A stretch of 58,714 bases of DNA. Origin: an uncultured Bacteriovoracaceae bacterium (GTDB lineage Bacteria; Bdellovibrionota; Bacteriovoracia; Bacteriovoracales; Bacteriovoracaceae). Of the stretch, positions 15,593-24,278 are shown piece after piece. Under the pieces are notes generated by a model. That model was not told the DNA's origin, ran no database searches, and was given only the letters and a program-made list of their open reading frames with translations. The stretch's first letter is position 1. The number at the start of each line of letters is the position of its first letter. The position numbers were made by a program, and so were the translations under genes. Location: positions 1-58,714 of the forward strand of contig CATLOT010000023.1 of NCBI GenBank assembly GCA_950054155.1. Direction: 5' to 3'.

Positions 15593-15736
15593 AAGTCGGC
15601 AGGATTCGGTCTTTCTTGGGTTCGCCGAATGCTTGCGCGCGTGCAAAATGCGGCCAAGCATTTTGACCACGCAGCTTTACCGTTGTGACTTGTGGCCGCG
15701 TCAGCGACACAAGGCATGGGCGGAGACCAGCTCCGC
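15593..15736. repeat. GC-rich multi-hairpin block beside the insertion sequence
   Basis: This 144-base stretch is clearly richer in G and C than its surroundings and packed with inverted repeats: ATTCGG/CCGAAT (15604-15609, 15625-15630), AATGCTTG/CAAGCATT (15628-15635, 15655-15662), CTTGTG/CACAAG (15689-15694, 15708-15713) and GCGGAG/CTCCGC (15720-15725, 15731-15736). It begins with CGGCAGGATTCG (15597-15608), the exact reverse complement of 12 bases of the tRNA-Arg T-arm region. It may be a dispersed structured repeat, a tRNA-associated remnant or a small RNA. No protein-coding frame is convincing. Confidence 0.5.
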
Positions 15737-15745
15737 TAAAAGAAA

Positions 15746-16084
15746 TTAAAAAAGAGACTGATAAACCTCTTCATCAAAACCAATGGCCAGGACCTCTCCA
15801 TCTTTTTCAAGAATAGGTCTCTTTATAGCCGACAAGTTTTCAAGAAGAAGAGACTCTTTACCAGCAGCATTTGCAGCTTCATAGTCCTCTTTAATCTTTC
15901 TAAAAGTAGGACCGCGCTTATTGGCAGGAAAATCACCAAAGAAAGACTTCCATCTCTTTAGCATCGTCTTATTGGGGGTTTCTTTTTTAAAGTTAAAGAA
16001 GCTGTATTCTACACCTTGCTCTTCAAGAAAATCTTTAGCTTTTTTAACGGTATTACAATTGGGAATTCCGTACATTTGATACAT
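15746..16084 (-). CDS. ArsC/Spx-family (YffB-like) protein
   Basis: This 112-residue protein of the arsenate reductase/Spx thioredoxin-fold family has the N-terminal GIPNCNTVKKAKDFL, where Cys10 sits in the position of the redox cysteine. KRPILEKDGEVLAIGFDEEVY follows near the C-terminus, as in the YffB subgroup. It has a single active-site cysteine and none of the C-terminal features of RNA-polymerase-binding Spx. Members are often named arsenate-reductase-like, but the physiological substrate of YffB-type proteins is uncertain, so the arsenate label should not be taken literally. AGAGG precedes the start. Confidence 0.85.
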   Translation of the reverse strand: MYQMYGIPNCNTVKKAKDFLEEQGVEYSFFNFKKETPNKTMLKRWKSFFGDFPANKRGPTFRKIKEDYEAANAAGKESLLLENLSAIKRPILEKDGEVLAIGFDEEVYQSLF

Positions 16085-16105
16085 GGCAACCTCTAAAAGA
16101 AATGA

Positions 16106-16771
16106 TTAATCATTACTCTTAGAAATATCATGAATGTCACGAACTTTAAACTGAGAGAGCACCCTCTTCAGGACAACGGGAAGTACTCCACTGAGGCGAC
16201 TCTCACTAAAGAGCGCATAAATCCAAGAATCACTGCTATAGGTATTAAGGAGCTGAACCGATGGATTCTGTCCCTGTTCTAGTGTTTTTATCTCACAATC
16301 TTTTGGATCACTCAGGACATGATTTGTCCGGCACACAGAAGGCCTATCATCATAGACCTGGCAGGCCCCATCCTCATCAAGAAACACACAACCTCTGGAT
16401 TGGTAGTCGAGTCTGTAAAATTGAGAGGCCGACTCCCCCGCCTCTGCTTGTCTAAAAAGTTTCTCAAGATCAATACGAATGTCACCCTGCTGGATTTTTT
16501 CAGCAAGAATAAGGGCTTCACCTTCTGTTACCGAGACCTGAGTGTGGCAACAACCCGTGCAGCCCTTAGCGCATTGAACGAGCTCTCTAACGAGTGGGTC
16601 ACTAAACTGACTTTTAAGCTCTTCGTTAACTTTCTTGTGAACATACTTCGCCTGCTTTACGGGGTCTCTCATCTTTGAAAGCTTGCGGCTCATTTGCTTG
16701 ATAAGTTTTCTAAAGGAGGAGTCATCCTTGAACATATTATAAGTTCGCATCACAACTGCTGGCATGGACAT
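16106..16771 (-). CDS. YkgJ-family cysteine-cluster protein
   Basis: This 221-residue protein has the clustered cysteines of the YkgJ/UPF0153 family, proposed to chelate zinc or iron. They are CAKGCTGCCHTQVSV around residues 67-81, then GCVFLDEDGACQVYDDRPSVCR about 45 residues later. The helical N-terminus (LIKQMSRKLSKMRDP) and the C-terminal tail have no known role. GAGGAGG gives a strong ribosome-binding site. It lies upstream of the Spx-like gene on the same strand with 21 bases between, probably in one transcript. The function of the family is unknown. Confidence 0.85.
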   Translation of the reverse strand: MSMPAVVMRTYNMFKDDSSFRKLIKQMSRKLSKMRDPVKQAKYVHKKVNEELKSQFSDPLVRELVQCAKGCTGCCHTQVSVTEGEALILAEKIQQGDIRIDLEKLFRQAEAGESASQFYRLDYQSRGCVFLDEDGACQVYDDRPSVCRTNHVLSDPKDCEIKTLEQGQNPSVQLLNTYSSDSWIYALFSESRLSGVLPVVLKRVLSQFKVRDIHDISKSND

Positions 16772-16894
16772 GAGTCCTCCTCAGGCAAAATTCGCGATCT
16801 TCATAATTAAGGATCACTTCTCAATTATACATGGCGCACAATTACGGTTGATCAACGGGGAAATCTTTGCCTTGTGAAAGGAAGTGTTCTATTA

Positions 16895-18859
16895 ATGAGC
16901 GTTGATATCACGACTTTAAATGAAGGAAAGCCCTTGATTTTATGCTCTTTTCGCCACCTCTCACTCAGTTTTGGAAGCAAGGTCATCTTTCAAGATGCTG
17001 AACTCATTATCAACAAAGGTGACCGAATCGGCCTCCTTGGTCTAAATGGAAAGGGAAAGTCATCCCTCTTCAAAGTCCTCGAAGGAAAGGTTTCACCTGA
17101 TCAAAGTCAACCGCCCTTCACTTTTGATAAGTCAGCACAATTTAGTTTCTTCCACGTACCTCAAGAAATACCAACAGAAATTCCCCTTGAGACATCCTCT
17201 TCTGATCTCTTTTGGTTTTTCTATCCGGATCTCTATGAAACGTTTAAGGATCTTGGCGAGGTCAATGATCTTCTCAGTCAAAACTCAGACGATGAAAAGC
17301 TTCTGAAAAAACAAGAGTCACTTCTTCATAAACTTGACCACGCAGGAGCTTGGGATTTTCACCAAAGTTACCTCTCTTACTGTAAAAGCCTAGGTGTTGA
17401 AGACGAACAGCTTAGCCTAAAAGAAATGAGCGGCGGCCAAAGAAAGAAGTGTCTCATTGCTCTTGGTCTTAGCCATCCCTATGAAATGACTTTTTGGGAC
17501 GAGCCTACCAACCACTTAGACATAGAGACGATCCGCTCTTTTGAAGAAGAGTTGCTTTCAAGTGACAAAACTTATGTGCTCACGACTCACGACCGCTATC
17601 TTCTTGGAAAGACGACAAATAGAATCTTTCAAATCTCAAATCAACAAATAACCAGCTTTGATGGTAGCTATACCCAATACCTAGAGCTGCAAGCACAAAA
17701 AGAAGTCGAGCGCTTAAAACTTCTCAATCGACTCAAAAATAGTTTCAAGCGTGAGGACGCTTGGATGAAACAAGGGATCAAGGCAAGAGGGACGCGCTCT
17801 AAAAAGAGAGTTGAGAACTTTAATAATCTCAAAAAAGACATTCAGTCTGTTAAAGAAAGTGCCAGACGAGAGCTTGAACTCAAAGTAAGCTCAACTCATA
17901 AGAAGTCTAAAATCCTCGTGGATGTCAAAGACTTATCTTTTAGCTATGGCAGCAGCTCTGAATCTCTTTTTCATTCGCTTTCTTTTGATGTTTATAGAGG
18001 TAATAAAATAGGACTTATTGGTCCAAACGGAACAGGTAAAACAACTCTTCTTAAATTAATATCAGGTGCACTCGCCCCCAGTGAAGGAAAAATTAAGCGG
18101 GCTCCAGACCTTGAAGTTTGTCTCTTCTCTCAGATGAGAGATGAACTTCCTCTAGAGAAAACACCTTATGAATTATTAGGTGATGGCACCGATCAAGTCT
18201 CTCTACCAGGAGGTGGCACTCAACATGTGATGAGTTACTTTAAATCCTTCCTCTTTGATGGAGGCGAAATTCACCGCCCCCTTTCAACCTTCTCAGGAGG
18301 AGAGAGAAACCGCCTTCAACTTGCTCTTAATCTTAAAAAGCCCGCCGATATTTGGATATTTGATGAGCCGACAAATGATCTCGATCTTGAAACTCAGATC
18401 ATCCTTGAAAAGACACTCGATCAATTTAAGGGTTCCATCATTCTCATTAGTCACGACCGTGCCTTTCTTAAAAATGTCACTAACCGCCTGTTCGTTTTAG
18501 AGAACGGCATATTAGAAACCTTTGAAGGTGGCTATGAACAAGCAGAAGAATACCTTGAAGCAAAAGCCCTTGAGAAAGTTATCCTCAAGGATCATGCTAA
18601 AGAGAGCACTAAGAATATCCCCAAAGCCCCTGAAGAAAACCCAAAGCCCACAAAACCCAAAGACACTTCTAAGCTAGAAGCTGAAATCGAACAAACAGAA
18701 GCGCTAATTGGAAAGATTGAGGGCCTTATTAACGAACTTGGGGCCCTTCAATCAAACCCTGAGAGCGTTGAAAAGTTGGGCCAACTCTCGCTCAAACTTG
18801 AAGAAAAAGAAGAGCACTTACTAACGCTATACGAAAAACTCGAATTAGAAAAAAGGTAG
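16895..18859 (+). CDS. ABC-F family ATPase (Uup-like)
   Basis: ABC-F proteins are soluble tandem ATPases that act on ribosomes or, for Uup, on DNA-related processes; they are not transporters. This 654-residue protein has two ABC cassettes. The first shows GLNGKGKSSLF, the signature MSGGQRKK and the Walker B region FWDEPTNHLD. The second shows GPNGTGKTTLL, FSGGERNRLQ and IFDEPTNDLD. The helical linker between them is basic. The C-terminal coiled coil (EAEIEQTEALIGKIEGL onwards) favours Uup over other subtypes. The ATG at 16895 was chosen over an upstream GTG at 16874; AAGGA lies between. Confidence 0.88.
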   Translation: MSVDITTLNEGKPLILCSFRHLSLSFGSKVIFQDAELIINKGDRIGLLGLNGKGKSSLFKVLEGKVSPDQSQPPFTFDKSAQFSFFHVPQEIPTEIPLETSSSDLFWFFYPDLYETFKDLGEVNDLLSQNSDDEKLLKKQESLLHKLDHAGAWDFHQSYLSYCKSLGVEDEQLSLKEMSGGQRKKCLIALGLSHPYEMTFWDEPTNHLDIETIRSFEEELLSSDKTYVLTTHDRYLLGKTTNRIFQISNQQITSFDGSYTQYLELQAQKEVERLKLLNRLKNSFKREDAWMKQGIKARGTRSKKRVENFNNLKKDIQSVKESARRELELKVSSTHKKSKILVDVKDLSFSYGSSSESLFHSLSFDVYRGNKIGLIGPNGTGKTTLLKLISGALAPSEGKIKRAPDLEVCLFSQMRDELPLEKTPYELLGDGTDQVSLPGGGTQHVMSYFKSFLFDGGEIHRPLSTFSGGERNRLQLALNLKKPADIWIFDEPTNDLDLETQIILEKTLDQFKGSIILISHDRAFLKNVTNRLFVLENGILETFEGGYEQAEEYLEAKALEKVILKDHAKESTKNIPKAPEENPKPTKPKDTSKLEAEIEQTEALIGKIEGLINELGALQSNPESVEKLGQLSLKLEEKEEHLLTLYEKLELEKR

Positions 18860-18886
18860 AAGATAACAAATTCAACAACTTAAATC

Positions 18887-18959
18887 CATTTAAAACACTT
18901 GTTTTAAATGTGAAATAGTCCTATATTAAACAAGTGTTTAATTCAAACAATTGTTTAAA
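18887..18959. promoter_or_regulatory. Three palindromic operators, probably for the TetR regulator
   Basis: Three copies of a palindrome with an ACA-NN-TGT core lie in a row. Site 1 (18887-18910) has 11-base arms CATTTAAAACA and TGTTTTAAATG. Site 2 (18925-18942) has ATTAAACA and TGTTTAAT. Site 3 (18942-18959) has TTCAAACA and TGTTTAAA with one mismatch. Site 1 covers the -35 box, site 2 the -10 box and likely start point, and site 3 the leader. The operon's last gene encodes a TetR repressor, the natural candidate to bind here. Confidence 0.7.
18899..18927 (+). promoter_or_regulatory. Promoter of the efflux operon
   Basis: TTGTTT (18899-18904) and TATATT (18922-18927) are separated by 17 bases, a plausible sigma-70 promoter about 45 bases before the TolC-like start codon. 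Palindromic operators overlap both boxes. Confidence 0.6.
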
Positions 18960-18971
18960 AAAGGATTATTT

Positions 18972-20432
18972 ATGTTCTTCAATAATTCGCTTCTTCTATG
19001 CGCTCTGATGTTCCTGTCCTTATCGGCAAGTGCACAAAGTAAGGAAGATACGATCTTCATTGACGAAGCTTTTCTCAAGGAAAGTCTCAAAGAAAACCCA
19101 CCTACTATTGATCAAATCAATGCAACTCTCTACGGGGCAAAGATTGAAGAGAGTCAGATTGATGACCGCTTTAATACAAGTCTTGAAGCGAGTGGGAACT
19201 ACTACAAAACAGATGAGAAGCAATTTGCGACCTTTATCCCTGTGACGAGTCCAACGACAAATTACGAAGTTAAGGTAACTCGTGGTTTTACCAATGGTGT
19301 CTCTGTAGGGCTTAGAGGTTTTACAGATCAGTTTTCCAACAACTTTGTGAGAGATGCCTCCACAACTGGTGTTAGCGTTCTTCTCGGGGTTAATCTTTGG
19401 AAAGATCTTATTTCAGGTCGCACTAAGAGCCAGCTTGAAAGAGCACGCGCCAATAGCGAGCAAGCAAAGTGGGAAAAAGAAATTGCTCTTGCAACATTTC
19501 AAAACTCTCTTCGTAAGATTTACTGGAGTATGGTCGCCAATGAAGAAGCCTTAAAGATCTCGAGAGCACTTATCAAAACAAGTGAAAAACAAGTGAAAGA
19601 AGCTCAAAGAAGATTTAAAAATAATATTGCTGATGAAGGGGAAGTTGCGAGGTACCAATCTCAACTCAGTGCTCGTAAAGCCAATATTATTTCTCTTCAA
19701 TATGAAAAAGAGTCAATTGTTCAACAGCTCAAAGAACTTCTTCCTCACGTTTCATTAAAAGAAATTAAGCTCAAGCCTTACAGCATCGAAGATACAATTG
19801 GAAAGGTTCTGGCCTGTACCGCAACCATTGCCAGTGAAGGTGCCCCACCTTTAAAGAACACCCACTATGATGAGATTGTTGAAATGCTCTCTAAGAAAGA
19901 AGACCTTGAAGAGAAAATTAACAATAGTTATGACGATATCGATGTAGAGTTTCAGTCTGAATTTGGTTTAAAGGGTCGCTCTAATTCAAGAAGTGACTCA
20001 CTATCGGACCTTGGGGACGATGGTAGAGATAATCTTGCAGTTGGTCTGACCTTAAGCATTCCCCTTGAAAGTAAGAAAAAGACCACCAGAGAAATTCTCA
20101 ATAAAGCAACCAAGCTCCGTTATCGTTCTCAAAAGCAAAGAGAGATGGCCCGTATCAAGGCCTACCACACGCAGACGGTAAGACAAGTTAGCCTTCTCAG
20201 AGAAATGATTCGAAATCAGCAGCAAAACACTAAATTCTTAGGTCAGTCTCTTAAAACCTCTAAGAAGAAATATAATCAAGCGAGGCTTACTGTTGAGCAA
20301 CTTGTTCAAGAGCAGGACTCTTATCTTCAGTCAAACCTTGATGAGATTAGAACCAAGCTGACAGTGATTAACACACTCTTTGATTACCTTAGTGTTTATA
20401 CTCAAACCCCTTGTTCCTTAAACAATATTTAA
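18972..20432 (+). CDS. TolC-like outer-membrane efflux channel
   Basis: This 486-residue exported protein has a signal peptide (SLLLCALMFLSLSASAQ) and the long helical repeats of the outer membrane efflux protein family. Segments such as RARANSEQAKWEKEIALATFQNSLRKIYW and the second-half counterpart around NKATKLRYRSQKQREMARIKAY show the two-fold structural repeat (given here only as landmarks). It would form a trimeric channel across the outer membrane and periplasm for the RND pump encoded next. The start at 18972 follows AAGGAT; an upstream TTG is less likely. It is the first gene of a three-gene operon under three palindromic operators. Confidence 0.85.
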   Translation: MFFNNSLLLCALMFLSLSASAQSKEDTIFIDEAFLKESLKENPPTIDQINATLYGAKIEESQIDDRFNTSLEASGNYYKTDEKQFATFIPVTSPTTNYEVKVTRGFTNGVSVGLRGFTDQFSNNFVRDASTTGVSVLLGVNLWKDLISGRTKSQLERARANSEQAKWEKEIALATFQNSLRKIYWSMVANEEALKISRALIKTSEKQVKEAQRRFKNNIADEGEVARYQSQLSARKANIISLQYEKESIVQQLKELLPHVSLKEIKLKPYSIEDTIGKVLACTATIASEGAPPLKNTHYDEIVEMLSKKEDLEEKINNSYDDIDVEFQSEFGLKGRSNSRSDSLSDLGDDGRDNLAVGLTLSIPLESKKKTTREILNKATKLRYRSQKQREMARIKAYHTQTVRQVSLLREMIRNQQQNTKFLGQSLKTSKKKYNQARLTVEQLVQEQDSYLQSNLDEIRTKLTVINTLFDYLSVYTQTPCSLNNI

Positions 20433-20448
20433 TTCCTAGGAATTTATT

Positions 20449-23400
20449 ATGAGAAATATAGCTCACTTTTTTATTGATAATTCTAAGTTCACTATTGTCC
20501 TTACTCTTGGTCTCCTTATTTTAGGAATACAAGGTCTTGGGAAAATGAACTCTGAATCCTACCCCACTGTTGACTTTGCTCAAGCCTTTGTCACCACTCA
20601 CTATGATGGTGCATCCGCAGAGGATATCGAGACAAAAATTACAAAACCCATTGAAGATAAAATTCGAGAAGTCTCAGGTATCAAAGACGTGAAATCGGTC
20701 TCACAAGCCGGCCTCTCTAATATCTTCATTAGGGCAGACATGGATAATGTCGACGATGTTGATGAAGTTATGGCAGATCTTCAAAGGGCTGTCGATGGCG
20801 TCAGCGATTTACCACCAGACCTTATCGACGATCCTGTTTACACTGAAATAAAGTCAGAAGAATTCCCAGTTCTTGAAGTTGCCGTTATTGGGCCTAACGA
20901 AGGAAGAGCACGCGATCTTATCGCTGATGCTCTCAAGGAAGAATTTGAAGACAATAAAATGGTTAAAGAAGCACGCCTTACTGGCTTTGCTCCTCGCCGC
21001 TTTCAGATTCGTCTTGATTACCCCAAACTCAATGAATACCACATCGGCGTCAGAGAAGTTATTGGAAAGATTCAATCACGTAACGTGAATGTTCCAGGAG
21101 GAAATCTCAAAGAAGCAGATACTCAAAAACTTCTTCGTCTTGAAGGAAAGATTAATAACGCTGAGGAACTTGAAAATATCCTTATTCGTTCAAACTTCTC
21201 TGGTCAGAAAGTCTACTTAAAAGACATTGCCAAGATTGAAGATTCAGAAGAGGAGATAACCGTACGAACTCGTTACAACGGTCAAGAAGCGACTCTTATT
21301 ACCGTTAGTAAGAAGGGCGGTACTGATACCATTACACTTGTGAATGCGATTGAAAACAAACTTGAAAGCTTTAGAAAACGCTACGGTGAGGACTACACCT
21401 TCAGTGTCTATAATAATGAGTCTAGTAAGGTTGCGAATCGTCTTGATGTCCTGGCCTCTAATGCGATTAGTGGTCTTCTTCTTGTCATTATTTTCCTTTT
21501 TATATTCCTTCCAGGAAAGATTGGTCTTATGGCATCGATTTCACTCCCGCTAGCTATTATGGCAACTGTCGGAATGATGCCAAACTATGACATGAACCTT
21601 AACGCGATTACCATTCTTGCTCTTGTCATTGCTCTTGGGATGCTTGTTGATAACTCAGTTGTTATCGCAGAAAACTATGTTCGCCTTCAGCATGAAGGAC
21701 GCACTCCACTTGAAGCTGCCCTTGAGTCAATTCAAACCCTATGGCTCCCTATTACAGCAACTGCTTTTACGACAATTTCAGCCTTTCTTCCCATGCTAGT
21801 AACAAAAGGGATTATGGGTCAGTTTATTAAGTTTATCCCCATTGTTGTGACAATCTCTCTCCTTGCCTCCTTGGTTGAATCATTCTTCCTCCTTCCCATG
21901 CGCCTCGTTCTCGGTGGTGGGAAAGTTAAAGAAGTTGAAGAGGGGCAAAAGAAAGATTGGTTTGAAGGCTTTCAAGATAAGTTCGAAGGTCTCATGGACT
22001 GGTCAGTTCGCCACCGTTACCTCATGCTCGTTGGTTTCTTTGTTAGTTTTGGTGTCAGTGTTTTCCTTATGGTTGGTGCTAATAAGTTCATTTTATTTCC
22101 ACCAGATCAAACCGAGATTTATATCGCACGTGTTGATATGGAAAATGGTACAAGACTTGAGCAAACCAATCATGCCCTTGAAAAATTAAGTGCTGACATT
22201 AAAAAAGCGATGGGTGAAGATGCTGCTCATATCGTTGCCAGAGCGGGGTCTTCAAAAGTACAACCCAACGACCCTAAAGCAAAAGATGGTAACAATGTCG
22301 GTATGGCCACTATTTATGTAACAGAGGAGGCGAAGAACAACCTCACCCACATTGATGGCCTTAAAAAGCTCCGCGCTATTGATTGGAAGCCTTACGCATT
22401 CAATGTCTCATTTGAAGCACAAATCAACGGTCCTCCAGTTGGTAATGATATTGAAGCAACCTTTCGTTCAAACTCTTTTGACGATCTCGACGCCCTCATC
22501 GGAAAAATCACGGCTGACCTTTCTCAAGTAAAAGGAATCAGTGATCTTAAAACAGACGATGTTCTAGGAGACAATGAGGTCTATATCGATATCGATTACA
22601 TCAAAGCTGATCAGCTTGGCCTTAGCGTTGACAGTATTGGAACGACAGTCCGTGCTGCTATAGCAGGTCTTATTGTCTCTGAAGTGACTCTCGACAACAA
22701 AGACGTGGATCTCATGGTAGGCTTTAAAGAGCCTTTTAGAAAGAACGTAAAAGATCTCGATTCTCTCATGATCATGGACAACAAAGGTAACCTCGTCCCC
22801 CTTGGTTCCATTGCTAAATTCAGAGAAGTTCAAGGTGCTCCACAAATTAAGAGATTCGATTACAAACGAAGTAAAACTCTGACTGGTAATGTTAACGATG
22901 AGTTTATTACCGCCCAAGTTGCTAACAAAAAGCTTGAAGAGCTTTACAATAAGTACAGTGGCGACTACCCATCGGTTTCACTTATCTTTGGTGGTGTCGC
23001 AGAAAGTACAAATGAATCAATGGAATCACTTGCTGATGCTCTTAACCTCAGTTTAATTGGTATCTTTGCTCTGCTCGTTTTCCTCTTTCGTTCATTTTTA
23101 AGACCTATCATTATCATGACTACGATTCCTCTAGGTCTCCTTGGGTTTTCTATTGCCTTTTATCTCCACCAGCGTCCTATCAGTTTTCTGGCCTTGATTG
23201 GTATTATTGGTCTAGGCGGTATTATTGTTAACTCTGGTATCGTTCTTATCTCGTTCATTGATCAGATGCGAGATGAAGGCAAACTTGATCTTCATACAAT
23301 TTTAGTAAAGGCTTCAGGTCTTAGACTTAAGGCAGTACTTGTAACTTCACTCACAACAATTAGTGGACTCATCCCTACTGCTTATGGAATTGGTGGGACG

Positions 23401-23586
23401 GATGCAATGCTTGTTCCTATGACTCTTGCTATGGCATGGGGACTTACTTCAGGAACAATTCTTACTCTTGTATGGGTGCCTTGTGCCTATGCTATAAACG
23501 AAGACTTCGTCTCTCTTGCTTCTCGCGTGGTTAAAAGAAAACCAAAGAACGATATGCAACTGGGCGAAAGTCTGGAAGTTAAATAG
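20449..23586 (+). CDS. RND-family efflux pump (HAE1/AcrB type)
   Basis: This 1045-residue inner-membrane proton-driven pump has two six-helix bundles and two large periplasmic loops. The proton-relay region reads GMLVDNSVVIAENY, with D401 followed by N402 where AcrB has two aspartates. In the second half the lysine-bearing motif of AcrB reads IIVNSGIVLISF, with valine in place of lysine. This D-N type is also seen in other HAE1 members. The substrate is unknown. It lies 16 bases after the TolC-like gene and before a TetR gene. No periplasmic adaptor gene is nearby, so the adaptor must come from elsewhere. Confidence 0.93.
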   Translation: MRNIAHFFIDNSKFTIVLTLGLLILGIQGLGKMNSESYPTVDFAQAFVTTHYDGASAEDIETKITKPIEDKIREVSGIKDVKSVSQAGLSNIFIRADMDNVDDVDEVMADLQRAVDGVSDLPPDLIDDPVYTEIKSEEFPVLEVAVIGPNEGRARDLIADALKEEFEDNKMVKEARLTGFAPRRFQIRLDYPKLNEYHIGVREVIGKIQSRNVNVPGGNLKEADTQKLLRLEGKINNAEELENILIRSNFSGQKVYLKDIAKIEDSEEEITVRTRYNGQEATLITVSKKGGTDTITLVNAIENKLESFRKRYGEDYTFSVYNNESSKVANRLDVLASNAISGLLLVIIFLFIFLPGKIGLMASISLPLAIMATVGMMPNYDMNLNAITILALVIALGMLVDNSVVIAENYVRLQHEGRTPLEAALESIQTLWLPITATAFTTISAFLPMLVTKGIMGQFIKFIPIVVTISLLASLVESFFLLPMRLVLGGGKVKEVEEGQKKDWFEGFQDKFEGLMDWSVRHRYLMLVGFFVSFGVSVFLMVGANKFILFPPDQTEIYIARVDMENGTRLEQTNHALEKLSADIKKAMGEDAAHIVARAGSSKVQPNDPKAKDGNNVGMATIYVTEEAKNNLTHIDGLKKLRAIDWKPYAFNVSFEAQINGPPVGNDIEATFRSNSFDDLDALIGKITADLSQVKGISDLKTDDVLGDNEVYIDIDYIKADQLGLSVDSIGTTVRAAIAGLIVSEVTLDNKDVDLMVGFKEPFRKNVKDLDSLMIMDNKGNLVPLGSIAKFREVQGAPQIKRFDYKRSKTLTGNVNDEFITAQVANKKLEELYNKYSGDYPSVSLIFGGVAESTNESMESLADALNLSLIGIFALLVFLFRSFLRPIIIMTTIPLGLLGFSIAFYLHQRPISFLALIGIIGLGGIIVNSGIVLISFIDQMRDEGKLDLHTILVKASGLRLKAVLVTSLTTISGLIPTAYGIGGTDAMLVPMTLAMAWGLTSGTILTLVWVPCAYAINEDFVSLASRVVKRKPKNDMQLGESLEVK

Positions 23587-23595
23587 GAGCTCATC

Positions 23596-24240
23596 ATGGT
23601 TAATTTAACAAATAGTCACATCGAAGTGACCGATACAAAGTCTAAGATTCTTGCAGTAGCGAACGAACTTTTCTCTAAGCAAGGCTTTGACGGTGTTTCC
23701 GTCAGAGACCTTGCTAATGCTGCAGATGTTAATGTTGCAGCGATTAATTACCACTTCAAGAATAAGCTCAACCTCTACCACGAGATTCATGAGTACAATT
23801 ACGATTGGATTGCCAAAGAACTTACTCTCATCAGTGAAAGAGAAGACATTACAGTTTCAGATATTGCCTATGAGATGTATCGCCTCTTCTCTGAGAATGG
23901 CACAATTCTCATTAATTCATTCAAGTTGATTCTTTCAGATCATCTTTGTCCCGATGAAGAGATGCTTAAGAATCAATCAAAGATTGAATCGTTTGGCCCT
24001 CCTGGTGGTGAAGCTCTCTTCAAGGTTATCACCAAAGAGGTTGGAACCGATGTCCCTGAGGAGAAACGCGATTGGGCCATGAGGATGATGTTTGTTACGA
24101 TTGTGTATATTGCGACCTTGATCAATACAAGATATGTAAAAGCTCGTTGTATGGGTGAAGCCTGGCTAGAAGACATTGAGGCTAAAGAGTTAGAAATACG
24201 AGAGCTTGCTAATGCCTTAATTGATAGAATCCAAAAATAA
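23596..24240 (+). CDS. TetR-family transcriptional regulator of the efflux operon
   Basis: This 214-residue protein has a TetR DNA-binding domain: KILAVANELFSKQGFDGVSVRDLANAAD (in two parts, residues 18-45) and the recognition helix VNVAAINYHFKNKLNLYHEI. The C-terminal ligand domain is variable, with CPDEEML and a helical end. It resembles the CecR/YbiH-like group. It lies 9 bases after the RND gene, behind AGGAG. As the last gene of the operon it very likely represses the promoter upstream of the TolC-like gene, where three palindromes are found. The inducing ligand is unknown. Confidence 0.88.
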   Translation: MVNLTNSHIEVTDTKSKILAVANELFSKQGFDGVSVRDLANAADVNVAAINYHFKNKLNLYHEIHEYNYDWIAKELTLISEREDITVSDIAYEMYRLFSENGTILINSFKLILSDHLCPDEEMLKNQSKIESFGPPGGEALFKVITKEVGTDVPEEKRDWAMRMMFVTIVYIATLINTRYVKARCMGEAWLEDIEAKELEIRELANALIDRIQK

Positions 24241-24278
24241 GTTAAGGATCTGTAAATTTAAGCCGAATAAGTGATCAT

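Noticed and set aside
15593-15736. Protein-coding frames through the GC-rich block
   Set aside because: Frames are short, interrupted by stops and cross strong inverted repeats; there is no ribosome-binding site.
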